Below, one piece after another: positions 18,922-27,116 of a DNA stretch of 64,000 bases. Made by a program: the position numbers and the translations under genes. Source of the stretch: Kaistia granuli DSM 23481 (GTDB lineage Bacteria; Pseudomonadota; Alphaproteobacteria; Rhizobiales; Kaistiaceae); the NCBI RefSeq assembly GCF_000380505.1, contig NZ_AQYH01000002.1, forward strand, positions 186,001 to 250,000. Direction: 5' to 3'. How positions within the stretch are numbered: position 1 is the stretch's first letter; each line of letters begins with the position of its first letter. The notes under the pieces were generated by a model, which had not been told where the DNA came from, searched no databases, and saw nothing but the letters and a program-made list of their open reading frames with translations.

Positions 18922-18964
18922 ACAAAAAGCCGTGGATGGAAGGGCTTCACCCCTTCCATCCACG
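18922..18964 (-). terminator. Rho-independent terminator between the GNAT gene and hss
   Basis: Perfect 14-bp arms, CGTGGATGGAAGGG and its complement (18931-18944 and 18951-18964), with a 6-nt loop. On the minus strand the stem is followed by GCTTTTTGTTT. It ends the decarboxylase-GNAT transcript about 20 bp after the GNAT stop. Confidence 0.9.
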
Positions 18965-18983
18965 ACCCGTTCGAAGCAGGAAC

Positions 18984-19556
18984 CTAACGAGTTGCGCCGG
19001 CGAGGTCGAGCCCGGAAGGGCTTCTGACCAGCGGAAAGTCCGGCCCGGCGAGCGGCGGGGCCGACCAGTCGCCCGTGGCGACCAGCATTCCGGCGGCGCC
19101 GGCGAGCGCTCCATCCCGGAGTTCGAGAGCGAGAAAACGCTCGCGGTCGACCGGACCGGGCATCATCAGGCTGCCGGTCGCGGCGGTCGAGAAACCAAAA
19201 CGCGCATAATAGTCCGCATCCCCGACCAGGATCACGGCGCCATGGCCGAACATGGCGGCGCGGTTCAGCGCGGCGCGCATCAGCTTGCCGCCGAGGCCTT
19301 CGCTCTGACGCTCCGGCGCGATCGCCAGCGGCCCGAGCAGCAGCGCGTCGCGGCCATCGGCCGAGACGTTCCAGAGACGGACCGTGCCGATGACGGCGTC
19401 GCCGTCGCGCGCGACCAGCGCCAGGCCGGAAGCCGGCAGGCGGTTTTCGCGCAGACGCTCGGAGGTCTTCTGGTGGCGGTCCGGGCCCATGGCCCGGTCA
19501 AGCAGCATTTCCCGGGCGCCGGCTTCACCCGGCGCCTCCACGTCGATCTGAATCAT
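18984..19556 (-). CDS. GNAT family N-acetyltransferase linked to polyamine genes
   Basis: A 190-residue acetyltransferase of the COG3153 type. The acetyl-CoA motif is seen in LAIAPERQSEGLGGKLMRAAL near residues 78-98, followed by VILVGDADYYARFGF, a signature of this subgroup. It starts 13 bp after the ornithine decarboxylase stop and shares its terminator, so it is cotranscribed. The context suggests acetylation of a polyamine or of a protein in that pathway, but this is inference. Confidence 0.88.
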   Translation of the reverse strand: MIQIDVEAPGEAGAREMLLDRAMGPDRHQKTSERLRENRLPASGLALVARDGDAVIGTVRLWNVSADGRDALLLGPLAIAPERQSEGLGGKLMRAALNRAAMFGHGAVILVGDADYYARFGFSTAATGSLMMPGPVDRERFLALELRDGALAGAAGMLVATGDWSAPPLAGPDFPLVRSPSGLDLAGATR

Positions 19557-19569
19557 CGATGGACTTCTT

Positions 19570-20700
19570 TCAGATCACGAAGGCTTCGAGCGGCTTGAAG
19601 CCGTTGAAAGCGACCGCCGAATAGGTCGTCGTATAGGCGCCCGTTCCTTCGATCAGCACTTCGTCGCCGATCGAGAGCGACACCGGCAGGTGATACGGCG
19701 TCTTCTCGTAGAGAACGTCGGCAGAATCGCAGGTCGGACCGGCGAGCACGCAGGCGGTCTTCTCGTCGTGATCATGCGCGGTACGGATCGGATAGCGGAT
19801 CGACTCGTCCATCGTCTCGGCGAGGCCGCCGAACTTGCCGATGTCGAGATAGACCCAGCGGATGTCATCCGTGTCGTTCTTCTTCGAGATCAGAACGACT
19901 TCCGTCTTGATGATACCGGCATTGCCGACCATGCCGCGGCCCGGCTCGATGATCGTCTCCGGGATGCGATTGCCGAAATGGCGCTTCAGCGCGGCGTCGA
20001 TCGACGAGGCATAGTTCTCCACACCCGGAATCTCCTTGAGATAACGGGTCGGGAAGCCGCCGCCGAGATTGACCATCGACAGCTGGATGCCACGCTCGGC
20101 CAGCGTGTGGAAGATGCCGGCGGCCGACGCGAGCGCGCCGTCCCAAGCCTCGGTGTTCGCCTGCTGCGAGCCGACATGGAACGACACGCCATAGGCGCGC
20201 AGGCCCAGGCGATGCGCATGCTCGAGCACGCCGACAGCCATTTCGGGCTCGCAGCCGAACTTGCGCGACAGCGGCCATTCGGCGCCGGCGCCATCGCACA
20301 GGATGCGGCAGAACACGCGGGTTCCGGGCGCGGCGCGGGCGACCTTCTCGACCTCGGCCTCGCAATCGACCGCATAGAGGTCGATGCCACGCGCGAAGGC
20401 AGCAGCGACGTCGCGCTCCTTCTTGATCGTGTTGCCGAAGGAGATGCGGTCGGGCGACGCGCCGGCGGCCAGCGCCATGTCGATCTCGGCGACCGAGGCG
20501 CAGTCGAAGTTCGAGCCGAGCGAGGCGAGCAGAGCCAGCACTTCCGGCGCTGGGTTGGCCTTCACCGCATAGAAGACGCGGGTGTCCGGCAACGCATGCG
20601 CGAAGGCGAGATAATTGTCCCTGACCACATCGAGATCGACGACAAGGCACGGCCCGTCGGGACGTCGGTTGTTCAGGAAGTCGAGGATGCGTGCGGTCAT
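19570..20700 (-). CDS. odc: Ornithine decarboxylase (alanine-racemase fold, type III PLP)
   Basis: Converts ornithine (and possibly lysine) to putrescine (or cadaverine). At 376 residues it matches bacterial L/ODC enzymes. The PLP lysine is in YAVKANP near residue 47. SFHVGSQ, the glycine loop MVNLGGGFP, EPGRGMVG and the catalytic cysteine motif GPTCDSADVLYE are all present. ATG at 20700 is chosen, since the longer open frame to 20988 runs through the structured leader. Putrescine made here feeds homospermidine synthase. Control is probably through the long leader upstream. Confidence 0.94.
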   Translation of the reverse strand: MTARILDFLNNRRPDGPCLVVDLDVVRDNYLAFAHALPDTRVFYAVKANPAPEVLALLASLGSNFDCASVAEIDMALAAGASPDRISFGNTIKKERDVAAAFARGIDLYAVDCEAEVEKVARAAPGTRVFCRILCDGAGAEWPLSRKFGCEPEMAVGVLEHAHRLGLRAYGVSFHVGSQQANTEAWDGALASAAGIFHTLAERGIQLSMVNLGGGFPTRYLKEIPGVENYASSIDAALKRHFGNRIPETIIEPGRGMVGNAGIIKTEVVLISKKNDTDDIRWVYLDIGKFGGLAETMDESIRYPIRTAHDHDEKTACVLAGPTCDSADVLYEKTPYHLPVSLSIGDEVLIEGTGAYTTTYSAVAFNGFKPLEAFVI

Positions 20701-20719
20701 GAGGGTCTCCCCGTCGGCC

Positions 20720-21180
20720 AGCCATGGCCAATTACGTTGCGAAAGCGATGACGAAACCGGAGCGCAGCCCTCGCGCCGAGCGCTATGGACGCGATCGGAA
20801 CGGTGACAAACGAGCCGTTTTTGCCGGGATGAGCCGGCAGTTTTCGCGGGTAGCAGTCGCAGCGAGGAACGACGAGCGTTCAACGTGAGCGCTGCCTTCG
20901 CTTGGAACGGGAGACCCGATCCGCACGCCCGGCAAGGATGTAGTGCCTCTTCAGTGACAACGGCCTGTGGAGAGCCGTTCGAGACCAAAAAAGCCCGCTA
21001 CGTCGTTGCTTCAAGTCGCGTCCTCCGCGGAGACGGAGTTCACCGGTTTCGCTTTCCGGCTGCCGACCTTCTCGGGATCGCTCCCGAACTCCTGGGACCC
21101 TCCTTACGGAAGATCTTGGGCGTCGCTTCGGCCTCTTGTCCGAAGCCCCACCGGTCGGCACGCAACCACAGGCACGTGCG
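20720..21180 (-). promoter_or_regulatory. Structured leader of ornithine decarboxylase, probable speF motif
   Basis: The decarboxylase is preceded on its own strand by several hundred bases rich in short inverted repeats, for example CTGCCGGCTCATCCCGGCA near 20830 and TCCGTCTCCGCGGAGGACG near 21030. A T-run sits at about 20985-20990. A conserved speF RNA motif is known upstream of ornithine decarboxylase genes in alphaproteobacteria, and the position fits. I have not been able to score it against the covariance model, and the ends given are approximate. Confidence 0.6.
20880..21014 (-). CDS. Candidate leader peptide of ornithine decarboxylase (44 aa)
   Basis: A short frame inside the leader starts at TTG 21014, with a strong GGAGGA seven bases upstream, and ends at 20880, about 180 bases before the decarboxylase ATG. 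It encodes a very basic 44-residue peptide with pieces KQRRSGLFWSR, LKRHYILAGR and SKRRQRSR. Enterobacterial speF is controlled by an ornithine-sensing arrest peptide rich in Arg and His, so a similar role is plausible here. The frame is open further upstream to 21161, but the ribosome site favours 21014. Translation is not proven. Confidence 0.5.
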   Translation of the reverse strand: MKQRRSGLFWSRTALHRPLSLKRHYILAGRADRVSRSKRRQRSR

Positions 21181-21440
21181 ATAATTGGGCGAGGAGGTAC
21201 GTATGCTTAACACGCTTCACATTCAAGCGCATTTTGGCCGACAGGCACAAAAATCATGCATACGCCGCCTGCATGGGCAGCATGATAGTCAGATAGGGCA
21301 ATTCTGTCACATTTTCCTTAGCGTTTCGCCCCTGTTGCAGCCCTCGCAACCGGCAGGGAACCGCCACTGCGCGCCTCTGATTCGCGCTTCCGGCGCCCTC
21401 CTCTTTCGCCTATGCAGGGAGGACAACAGGAGAGACAGGC

Positions 21441-23030
21441 GTGAGCGAAACCATCGTCGGCGAACAGGGCATGGTCGTGGCCCCGCACAGGGCGGCAGCC
21501 GAGGCGGGCGCCGAGATCCTCCGGGCCGGCGGCAATGCCATCGAAGCGGCGATCGCCGCCGCCGCCACCATCGCCGTCGTCTATCCGCACATGAACGCTA
21601 TCGGCGGCGACGGCTTCTGGCTGATCCGCGAGCCGGGCAAGGAGCCGCGCTATCTGGAGGCCTGCGGCGCCGCCGGATCGGGCGCCACCATCAAGGCCTA
21701 TCGCGACAAGGGCCATGACGCGGTACCGACGCGCGGCCCCGACGCGGCGCTGACGGTCGCCGGCGCGGTCTCCGGCTGGAACACCGCCTACGAACTGTCG
21801 CAGAGCCTCGGCGGCCGGCTCGACCGCCCCACCCTCCTCGCCAACGCGATCGCCCATGCCCGCGACGGCACCACCGTGACGCGGTCGCAGGCCCGGCTGA
21901 CCGCAGAGCATCGCGAGATGCTCGCAGCCCAACCGGGCTTCAGCGACGTCTTCCTCATCGACGGCAAGGCGCCGGAAGCGGGGGCGAAGCTGCGGCAGGA
22001 GCGCCTCGCCGACACGCTCGACCACCTCGCCCGCGCCGGCTTCCAGGATTTCTATCGCGGCGACATCGCCAGCGAGATCGCCGCCGATCTGCAGCGCATC
22101 GGTAGCGCCGTCTCGCGCGTCGATCTGGAGCGGCACGAGGCGCGCCTGCGCCCGCCCCTCTCCGTCCGCCTCGACGGCGCCACCGTCTATAATTCGCCGC
22201 CGCCGACCCAGGGTTTCGCCTCGCTCCTGATCCTCGGCATCTTCGAGCGCCTCGGCGTCAAGCGCGGCGAGAGCTTCGAGCATGTGCACGGCCTGATCGA
22301 GGCGACCAAGCGCGCCTTCCTGCTGCGCGACAAGCACGTCACCGATCCGATCTTCGCCGGCGATCTCTCGATGCACCTCTCGTCGCGCGTGCTCGAGCGC
22401 GAGGTGGCGCGGATCGACATGAAGCGCGCCGCGCCCTGGCCGCAACCGGCGAAGAAGGGCGACACGGTCTGGATCGGCGCCATCGACGCGTCGGGCCTGT
22501 CGGTCTCCTACATCCAGTCGATCTTCTGGGAGTTCGGCTCCGGCGTCGTCCTGCCGGCGACCGGCATTACCTGGCAGAACCGTGGCGCCAGCTTCTCGCT
22601 CGATCCGAAATCGCTCAACCCGCTCGAGCCCGGCCGCCGGCCGTTCCACACGCTGAACCCGGCGATCGCCCGCTTCGACGACGGCCGGATCATGAGCTAC
22701 GGCACCATGGGCGGCGACGGCCAGCCGCAGACGCAGGGCGCGATCTTCACCCGCCACGCGGTGTTCGGCATGGATCTCGGCGCGGCGATCGACGCGCCGC
22801 GCTGGCTGCTCGGCCGCACCTGGGGCTCCGACCATACCCAGGTCCGGGTCGAGAACCGTCTCGATCCGGACCTTGTCCTGGCGCTCGAACGGGCCGGCCA
22901 CGAGGTCACCGTGCTCGACGAGGCCTATTCCGACACGATGGGCCACGCCGGCGCGCTGGTCCGCCGCAAGGATGGTCGAATTTTCGGCGCCAGCGACCCG
23001 CGCTCGGACGGCGCCGCGGTGGCCGCCTGA
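21441..23030 (+). CDS. ggt: Gamma-glutamyltransferase family protein
   Basis: N-terminal nucleophile hydrolase of 529 residues, related to gamma-glutamyltranspeptidase. The threonine that becomes the small-subunit N-terminus after self-cleavage is in KKGDTVWIGAIDASG near residue 344. Other family blocks are GGNAIEAAIAAAATIAVVYP, MNAIGGDGFWL and YGTMGGDGQPQTQ. The GTG start gives no signal peptide, unlike periplasmic GGTs, so this member is probably cytosolic. With an amidase gene downstream it may cleave a gamma-glutamyl or lactam-type compound. Confidence 0.88.
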   Translation: MSETIVGEQGMVVAPHRAAAEAGAEILRAGGNAIEAAIAAAATIAVVYPHMNAIGGDGFWLIREPGKEPRYLEACGAAGSGATIKAYRDKGHDAVPTRGPDAALTVAGAVSGWNTAYELSQSLGGRLDRPTLLANAIAHARDGTTVTRSQARLTAEHREMLAAQPGFSDVFLIDGKAPEAGAKLRQERLADTLDHLARAGFQDFYRGDIASEIAADLQRIGSAVSRVDLERHEARLRPPLSVRLDGATVYNSPPPTQGFASLLILGIFERLGVKRGESFEHVHGLIEATKRAFLLRDKHVTDPIFAGDLSMHLSSRVLEREVARIDMKRAAPWPQPAKKGDTVWIGAIDASGLSVSYIQSIFWEFGSGVVLPATGITWQNRGASFSLDPKSLNPLEPGRRPFHTLNPAIARFDDGRIMSYGTMGGDGQPQTQGAIFTRHAVFGMDLGAAIDAPRWLLGRTWGSDHTQVRVENRLDPDLVLALERAGHEVTVLDEAYSDTMGHAGALVRRKDGRIFGASDPRSDGAAVAA

Positions 23031-23146
23031 GGTGGCGCGGCGGCTCCCCTTTTTGGCAAATGCCGTCGAATAGCGCTATGAATCGAACGAACGCGGTGCC
23101 GCGCCGGCGCCGAGCCGATGTCCCTCCAGGAAATCGATAAAAGCCC

Positions 23147-24331
23147 ATGCTTCTCGCCCAAGACCCGGTCAACGCGTTTCTCGACTATCCCGCCGTCGAA
23201 GTCCCGTCGGCGCCGTCGGGGCCCCTTGCCGGGCTCACCATGGCGATCAAGGATCTCTATGACGTCGCCGGCTATCCGACCGGTGTCGGTCATCCGCTGA
23301 AGCGGGCCGAGAGCGACATCAAGTCGGCGAGCGCCCCGTCGGTGCAGGTACTGCTCGATGCCGGTGCCCGCTTCGTCGGCAAGGTCCACACCGACGAATT
23401 CGCCTATTCGATGAACGGCGAGAATTTCCACTACGGCACGCCGGTCAACGTCAATGCGCCCGGCCGCATCCCGGGCGGCTCCTCGTCCGGCTCCGCCGTC
23501 GCCGTCAGCGCCGGCCTGGTCGATTTCGCGCTCGGCAGCGACACCGGCGGCTCGGTGCGCGCCCCGGCTTCGTATAACGGCCTCATCGGACTGCGCCCGA
23601 CGCATGGCCGGATCGACATCTCGAAGGTGGCGCCGCTGGCGCGGACCTTCGACACGGTCGGCTGGTTCGCCCGCGACGCCGACACCTTTGCCCGCGTCGG
23701 CGACGTGATGCTCGGCGAGGACGTCGCCGGCCCGCCGCTGACCCGCTTCCTCGTCGGCGACGACATCCATGCCCTGCTGCTCGGCGAACTGGAGGAGGCA
23801 GCGGTCCGCTCGGCCGCGCCCCGCATCGCCGCCCATCTGCAGCCCGCCGGCGCCGTCATCGTCTCGCCGGACGGCCTCGCCGCCTGGCGCATGATCTTCC
23901 GCACCATGCAGGCCTATGAGGCGTGGGAAGCGAATGGTGAATGGATCTCCAGCCGCCAGCCGAGCTTCGGCCCCGGCGTGCGAGAGCGCTTCGAATGGGC
24001 GAGCCACGTCACCCGCGAGGAATATGACGCCGCCGCCCAGCGCCGTGCCCAGGTGCGCGAGCGCGTCACCGGCCTGCTCGGCGACGACACCGTGCTGGCG
24101 ATCCCGTCGACGCCCGGCATCGCGCCGCGCATCGGCCTTGGCGGCGACGAGCTCGAGTCCTATCGAAACCGGGCGCTCTCCATGCTCTGCACGGCGAGCC
24201 TGACCGGCCTGCCGCAGATCAGCCTGCCGCTGGCCGAACATGAAGGCTGCCCGCTCGGCGTCTCGCTGATCGCACCACGCGGCCGCGACAAGGCGCTGAT
24301 CGCGCTCGCCGCCAAGATCATGGCCGGCTAG
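23147..24331 (+). CDS. Amidase signature family protein
   Basis: A 394-residue amidase with the Ser-cisSer-Lys triad: Lys in MAIKDLYDVAG near residue 29, cis-Ser in the GGSSSGSAVAVSAG stretch near 107, and the nucleophile in GSDTGGSVRAPAS near 132. It is shorter than GatA (about 480) and has no neighbouring gatB or gatC, so it is a catabolic amidase. It lies 116 bp after the GGT gene and 10 bp before a LysR gene. Substrate unknown. Confidence 0.92.
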   Translation: MLLAQDPVNAFLDYPAVEVPSAPSGPLAGLTMAIKDLYDVAGYPTGVGHPLKRAESDIKSASAPSVQVLLDAGARFVGKVHTDEFAYSMNGENFHYGTPVNVNAPGRIPGGSSSGSAVAVSAGLVDFALGSDTGGSVRAPASYNGLIGLRPTHGRIDISKVAPLARTFDTVGWFARDADTFARVGDVMLGEDVAGPPLTRFLVGDDIHALLLGELEEAAVRSAAPRIAAHLQPAGAVIVSPDGLAAWRMIFRTMQAYEAWEANGEWISSRQPSFGPGVRERFEWASHVTREEYDAAAQRRAQVRERVTGLLGDDTVLAIPSTPGIAPRIGLGGDELESYRNRALSMLCTASLTGLPQISLPLAEHEGCPLGVSLIAPRGRDKALIALAAKIMAG

Positions 24332-24340
24332 GCGGCGATC

Positions 24341-25249
24341 ATGGATACGCTCACCCGGATGAAGACCTTCGTCGAGGTCGTGGAGGCTGGCGGCTTTTCC
24401 GCCGCCGCGCGCAAGATGGGCCGCTCGAAGGCGCTGATCTCGAAATATGTGCGCGAGCTGGAGGACGAGCTCGGCGCCCGCCTGCTGAACCGCACGACGC
24501 GCACCCTGTCGCTGACGGAGGTCGGCCAGGGCTATGCCCGCGACGCCGTCGAGATCCTGCAGCGCATCGAGGACCTGCAATCCTCGGTCGGCGACGCGCA
24601 CGCGGCGCCGCGCGGCCGGCTGAAGGTCAGCGCGCCGCGCACCTTCGGCGACGGCGAACTCGGCCGCGCCATCATGGAATTCGTCGTCAGCGAGCCGGAG
24701 ATCTCTCTGGAGCTGCATCTCGAAGACCGGTTCGTCGATCTGGTCGACGAGGGCTTCGACGTGGCGATCCGCATTTCGACGCTGACCGATTCGAGCCTGA
24801 TCGCGCGGCGGCTGGCCTCGTTCCGGATCGTCATCTGCGCCAGCCCCGAGGTGATCGCCCAGCAAGGCGTGCCCGAACGGCCGGAAGAGCTGACCGGCAA
24901 GCCCTGCATCATCGATTCCAACGTCGCCTACCGCACCAACTGGCCCTTTGTCGTCGATGGTGAAAAGGTCTCCGTGCCGGTGAAGGGCCGCGTCGAGGTC
25001 GACAGCCCGAACGCAGCGCGACTGGCCGCGCTGGCCGGTCTCGGCTTCGCCGTCGTGCCCTATCTCGTGGTACGCGACGAAGTCGAATCCGGCGCGCTTG
25101 TCGTCGTTCTCTCGGATTTCGAGCCGGCGAGTGTCGCCATCCACGCCGTCTATCCGCACCGTCGCCATCTATCCGGCAAGGTGCGCAGCTTCATCGACTT
25201 CCTGGTGAAGTGGTTCGACAAGCACGGCCCCGAGGGCGGCACCTGCTGA
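24341..25249 (+). CDS. LysR family transcriptional regulator
   Basis: A 302-residue regulator. The winged helix-turn-helix occupies about residues 1-60 (TFVEVVEAGGFSAAARKMGRSKALISKYVRELE), and a periplasmic-binding-like effector domain spans about 90-290. It lies 10 bp after the amidase on the same strand, which is unusual because LysR genes are more often divergent from their targets. It may control the GGT-amidase pair. Subgroup resembles the CrgA/AaeR-type LysR proteins. Confidence 0.93.
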   Translation: MDTLTRMKTFVEVVEAGGFSAAARKMGRSKALISKYVRELEDELGARLLNRTTRTLSLTEVGQGYARDAVEILQRIEDLQSSVGDAHAAPRGRLKVSAPRTFGDGELGRAIMEFVVSEPEISLELHLEDRFVDLVDEGFDVAIRISTLTDSSLIARRLASFRIVICASPEVIAQQGVPERPEELTGKPCIIDSNVAYRTNWPFVVDGEKVSVPVKGRVEVDSPNAARLAALAGLGFAVVPYLVVRDEVESGALVVVLSDFEPASVAIHAVYPHRRHLSGKVRSFIDFLVKWFDKHGPEGGTC

Positions 25250-25382
25250 GCCCGGCGCCGGTCGGCGTGCCGCGACATCGTGGCGCCCGGCAAGCGGTGG
25301 GTTCCGTCGCGACCGACACGATCTGGCCGCACTTGTCTGGCCCCCTTCCGCCTCGTCCTCCCGCCGCAAAGATGCGTTGCCC

Positions 25383-26027
25383 ATGCTCCGATCGCTGATC
25401 GCTTTCGCCATCGCCGCGCTGGCCGCGACCGCCGCCGAGGCTCATCCGCATGTCTTCGTCGACGCCAAGGAAGAGATCGTGTTCGACGCGGCCGGAAAGA
25501 TGACGGCGATCCGCCACATCTGGCAGTTCGACCCCGCCTTCACGGCCTTCGCCGTGCAGGGCCTCGACGCCAATGGCGACGGCGAGCTTTCCGACGAGGA
25601 ATTGCAGCCGCTCGCCAAGGTGAACGTCGAATCGCTGAAGGATTTCCACTATTTCACCCGCCTCAAGGTGAACGGCGTGCGCGCGCCGGTCGAGGCGCCG
25701 CAGGAATACTGGCTGGATTTCCACGATGGCCGGCTGACGCTGTTCTACACCCTGCCGCTGAAGGCGCCGACATCGGTCGGCCCGAACACGACGCTGGAAG
25801 TGTTCGATCCGGAATATTTCGTCGCCTTCAACTTCATCGCCGACCAGGCGATTACGCTCACCGGCGCGCCGGCAAATTGCCAGGCCCACTACACCCCGCC
25901 GAAGGAAATGGACGAGAAGACGATGTCCCTGCTCGCGGCCATTCCCGCTGATCAGCCCAATCTGCCGGACGACCTCGCCGACCTTGCGGCGAGCCTGGCG
26001 AGCGTGATCGCGGTGAAATGCTCCTGA
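25383..26027 (+). CDS. DUF1007 family periplasmic protein
   Basis: A 214-residue exported protein with a signal peptide ending TAAEA and then HPHVFVDAKEE, the DUF1007 (COG3683) start. An EF-hand-like loop, DANGDGELSDEE, lies near residue 65 and may bind calcium or another divalent metal. The gene overlaps a NicO-type exporter gene by 10 bp, and this pairing is common, so it is likely a periplasmic partner in nickel or cobalt handling. ATG 25383 is preferred over TTG 25377. Confidence 0.88.
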   Translation: MLRSLIAFAIAALAATAAEAHPHVFVDAKEEIVFDAAGKMTAIRHIWQFDPAFTAFAVQGLDANGDGELSDEELQPLAKVNVESLKDFHYFTRLKVNGVRAPVEAPQEYWLDFHDGRLTLFYTLPLKAPTSVGPNTTLEVFDPEYFVAFNFIADQAITLTGAPANCQAHYTPPKEMDEKTMSLLAAIPADQPNLPDDLADLAASLASVIAVKCS

Positions 26028-27055
26028 TGCGCCGGCTCGCTCCGCTCTGGGTCGCGGCGCTGGTCGCGCTGACGCCTGTCCTCGCCCTCGCCGCGCCGAG
26101 CCCGTTCGGCATCGCCACGCCCGATGGCTCCAGCTCGACCGCCTGGGCCGGCCCGTTCGCGCCGATCTTCGTCTGGATCGCCCGCCAGCAATCGGTGTTC
26201 TATCGCGATCTGACCGGCGCGCTGGCCGATCTGACCCAGAGCGGCCACGCCGCGGCGCTGCTGATCTCGCTCTCCTTCGCCTATGGCGTCTTCCACGCCG
26301 CCGGCCCCGGCCACGGCAAGGCGGTGATCGCCTCCTACCTGCTCGCCACCGGCGACCGGCTGAAGCGTGGCGTCGCCATCTCCTTCGCCTCGGCCTTCGC
26401 GCAGGCAGTCACCGCGATCCTGGTGGTCTCGATCGGCACGCTGGTGCTGAACGTCACCGCCATGACGATGACGCGGGCGACCGACGCGCTCGAGATCGCC
26501 AGCTATGCGCTGATCGCGCTCTGCGGCGCCTGGCTGCTCTGGAGCAAGCTGTCAGGCCGCGGCCACGACCATGCCGGCCACGACCACCACGACCATCATG
26601 ATCATTCCGGTCACGACCATCATGGCCATTCCCACCATGGCCATGACCACGATCATGGCCACGACCACACCGGCCTGGTCTGCGATTGCGGCCATTCGCA
26701 CGCGCCCGATCCGGCGACGCTCGACAAGCCGCTGACCTTCGCCCGCGCCTGGACGGCGATCCTCGCCGTCGGCGTCCGCCCCTGCTCGGGCGCCGTCATC
26801 GTGCTGGTCTTCGCGGTGTCACAGAAGCTCTACTGGGCCGGCATCCTGTCGGTGCTGACGATGGCGCTCGGCACCGGCATCACCGTCTCGGCGCTCGCCG
26901 TCCTCGCCGTCAAGGCGAAGGATGTCGCCCTGCGCTTTTCCGGCGGCGAGAGCCGCAACCAGCTCCGGGTCGTCAACGGCCTGCAGATCATAGCTGCAAG
27001 CGGCATCCTGATCTTCGGACTGCTGATGCTGGGCGGCGCGATGGCGGCCGCCTGA
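26018..27055 (+). CDS. NicO/RcnA-type nickel/cobalt exporter with His-rich loop
   Basis: Inner-membrane metal transporter of 345 residues with about six helices. The first conserved signature is YGVFHAAGPGHGKAVIASY near residue 90 and the second GVRPCSGAVIVLVFA near 250. Between them, about residues 185-220, is a loop of roughly 20 His with Asp and Gly. RcnA-like proteins export Ni and Co. It overlaps the DUF1007 gene and is likely cotranscribed with it. ATG 26030 is an alternative start. Confidence 0.92.
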   Translation: MLLMRRLAPLWVAALVALTPVLALAAPSPFGIATPDGSSSTAWAGPFAPIFVWIARQQSVFYRDLTGALADLTQSGHAAALLISLSFAYGVFHAAGPGHGKAVIASYLLATGDRLKRGVAISFASAFAQAVTAILVVSIGTLVLNVTAMTMTRATDALEIASYALIALCGAWLLWSKLSGRGHDHAGHDHHDHHDHSGHDHHGHSHHGHDHDHGHDHTGLVCDCGHSHAPDPATLDKPLTFARAWTAILAVGVRPCSGAVIVLVFAVSQKLYWAGILSVLTMALGTGITVSALAVLAVKAKDVALRFSGGESRNQLRVVNGLQIIAASGILIFGLLMLGGAMAAA

Positions 27056-27070
27056 TAGCGAAAAGCCCGC

Positions 27071-27098
27071 CTCGCCCCTCCCCCGAGGGGGAGGCGAG
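27071..27098. terminator. Hairpin between convergent genes, possible bidirectional terminator
   Basis: CCTCCCCC pairs with GGGGGAGG around GA, extended by CTCGCC and GGCGAG. It lies between the exporter gene and the convergent puuD-like gene. On the minus strand GCGGGCTTTT follows, a weak T-run. The core also resembles the dispersed CTCCCC repeats of the window. Confidence 0.5.
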
Positions 27099-27116
27099 AA
27101 GCCTGACTATCCGCCG

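Noticed and set aside
22925-25168. 747-codon minus-strand frame
   Set aside because: It is antisense to the amidase and LysR genes, both of which have complete family motifs.
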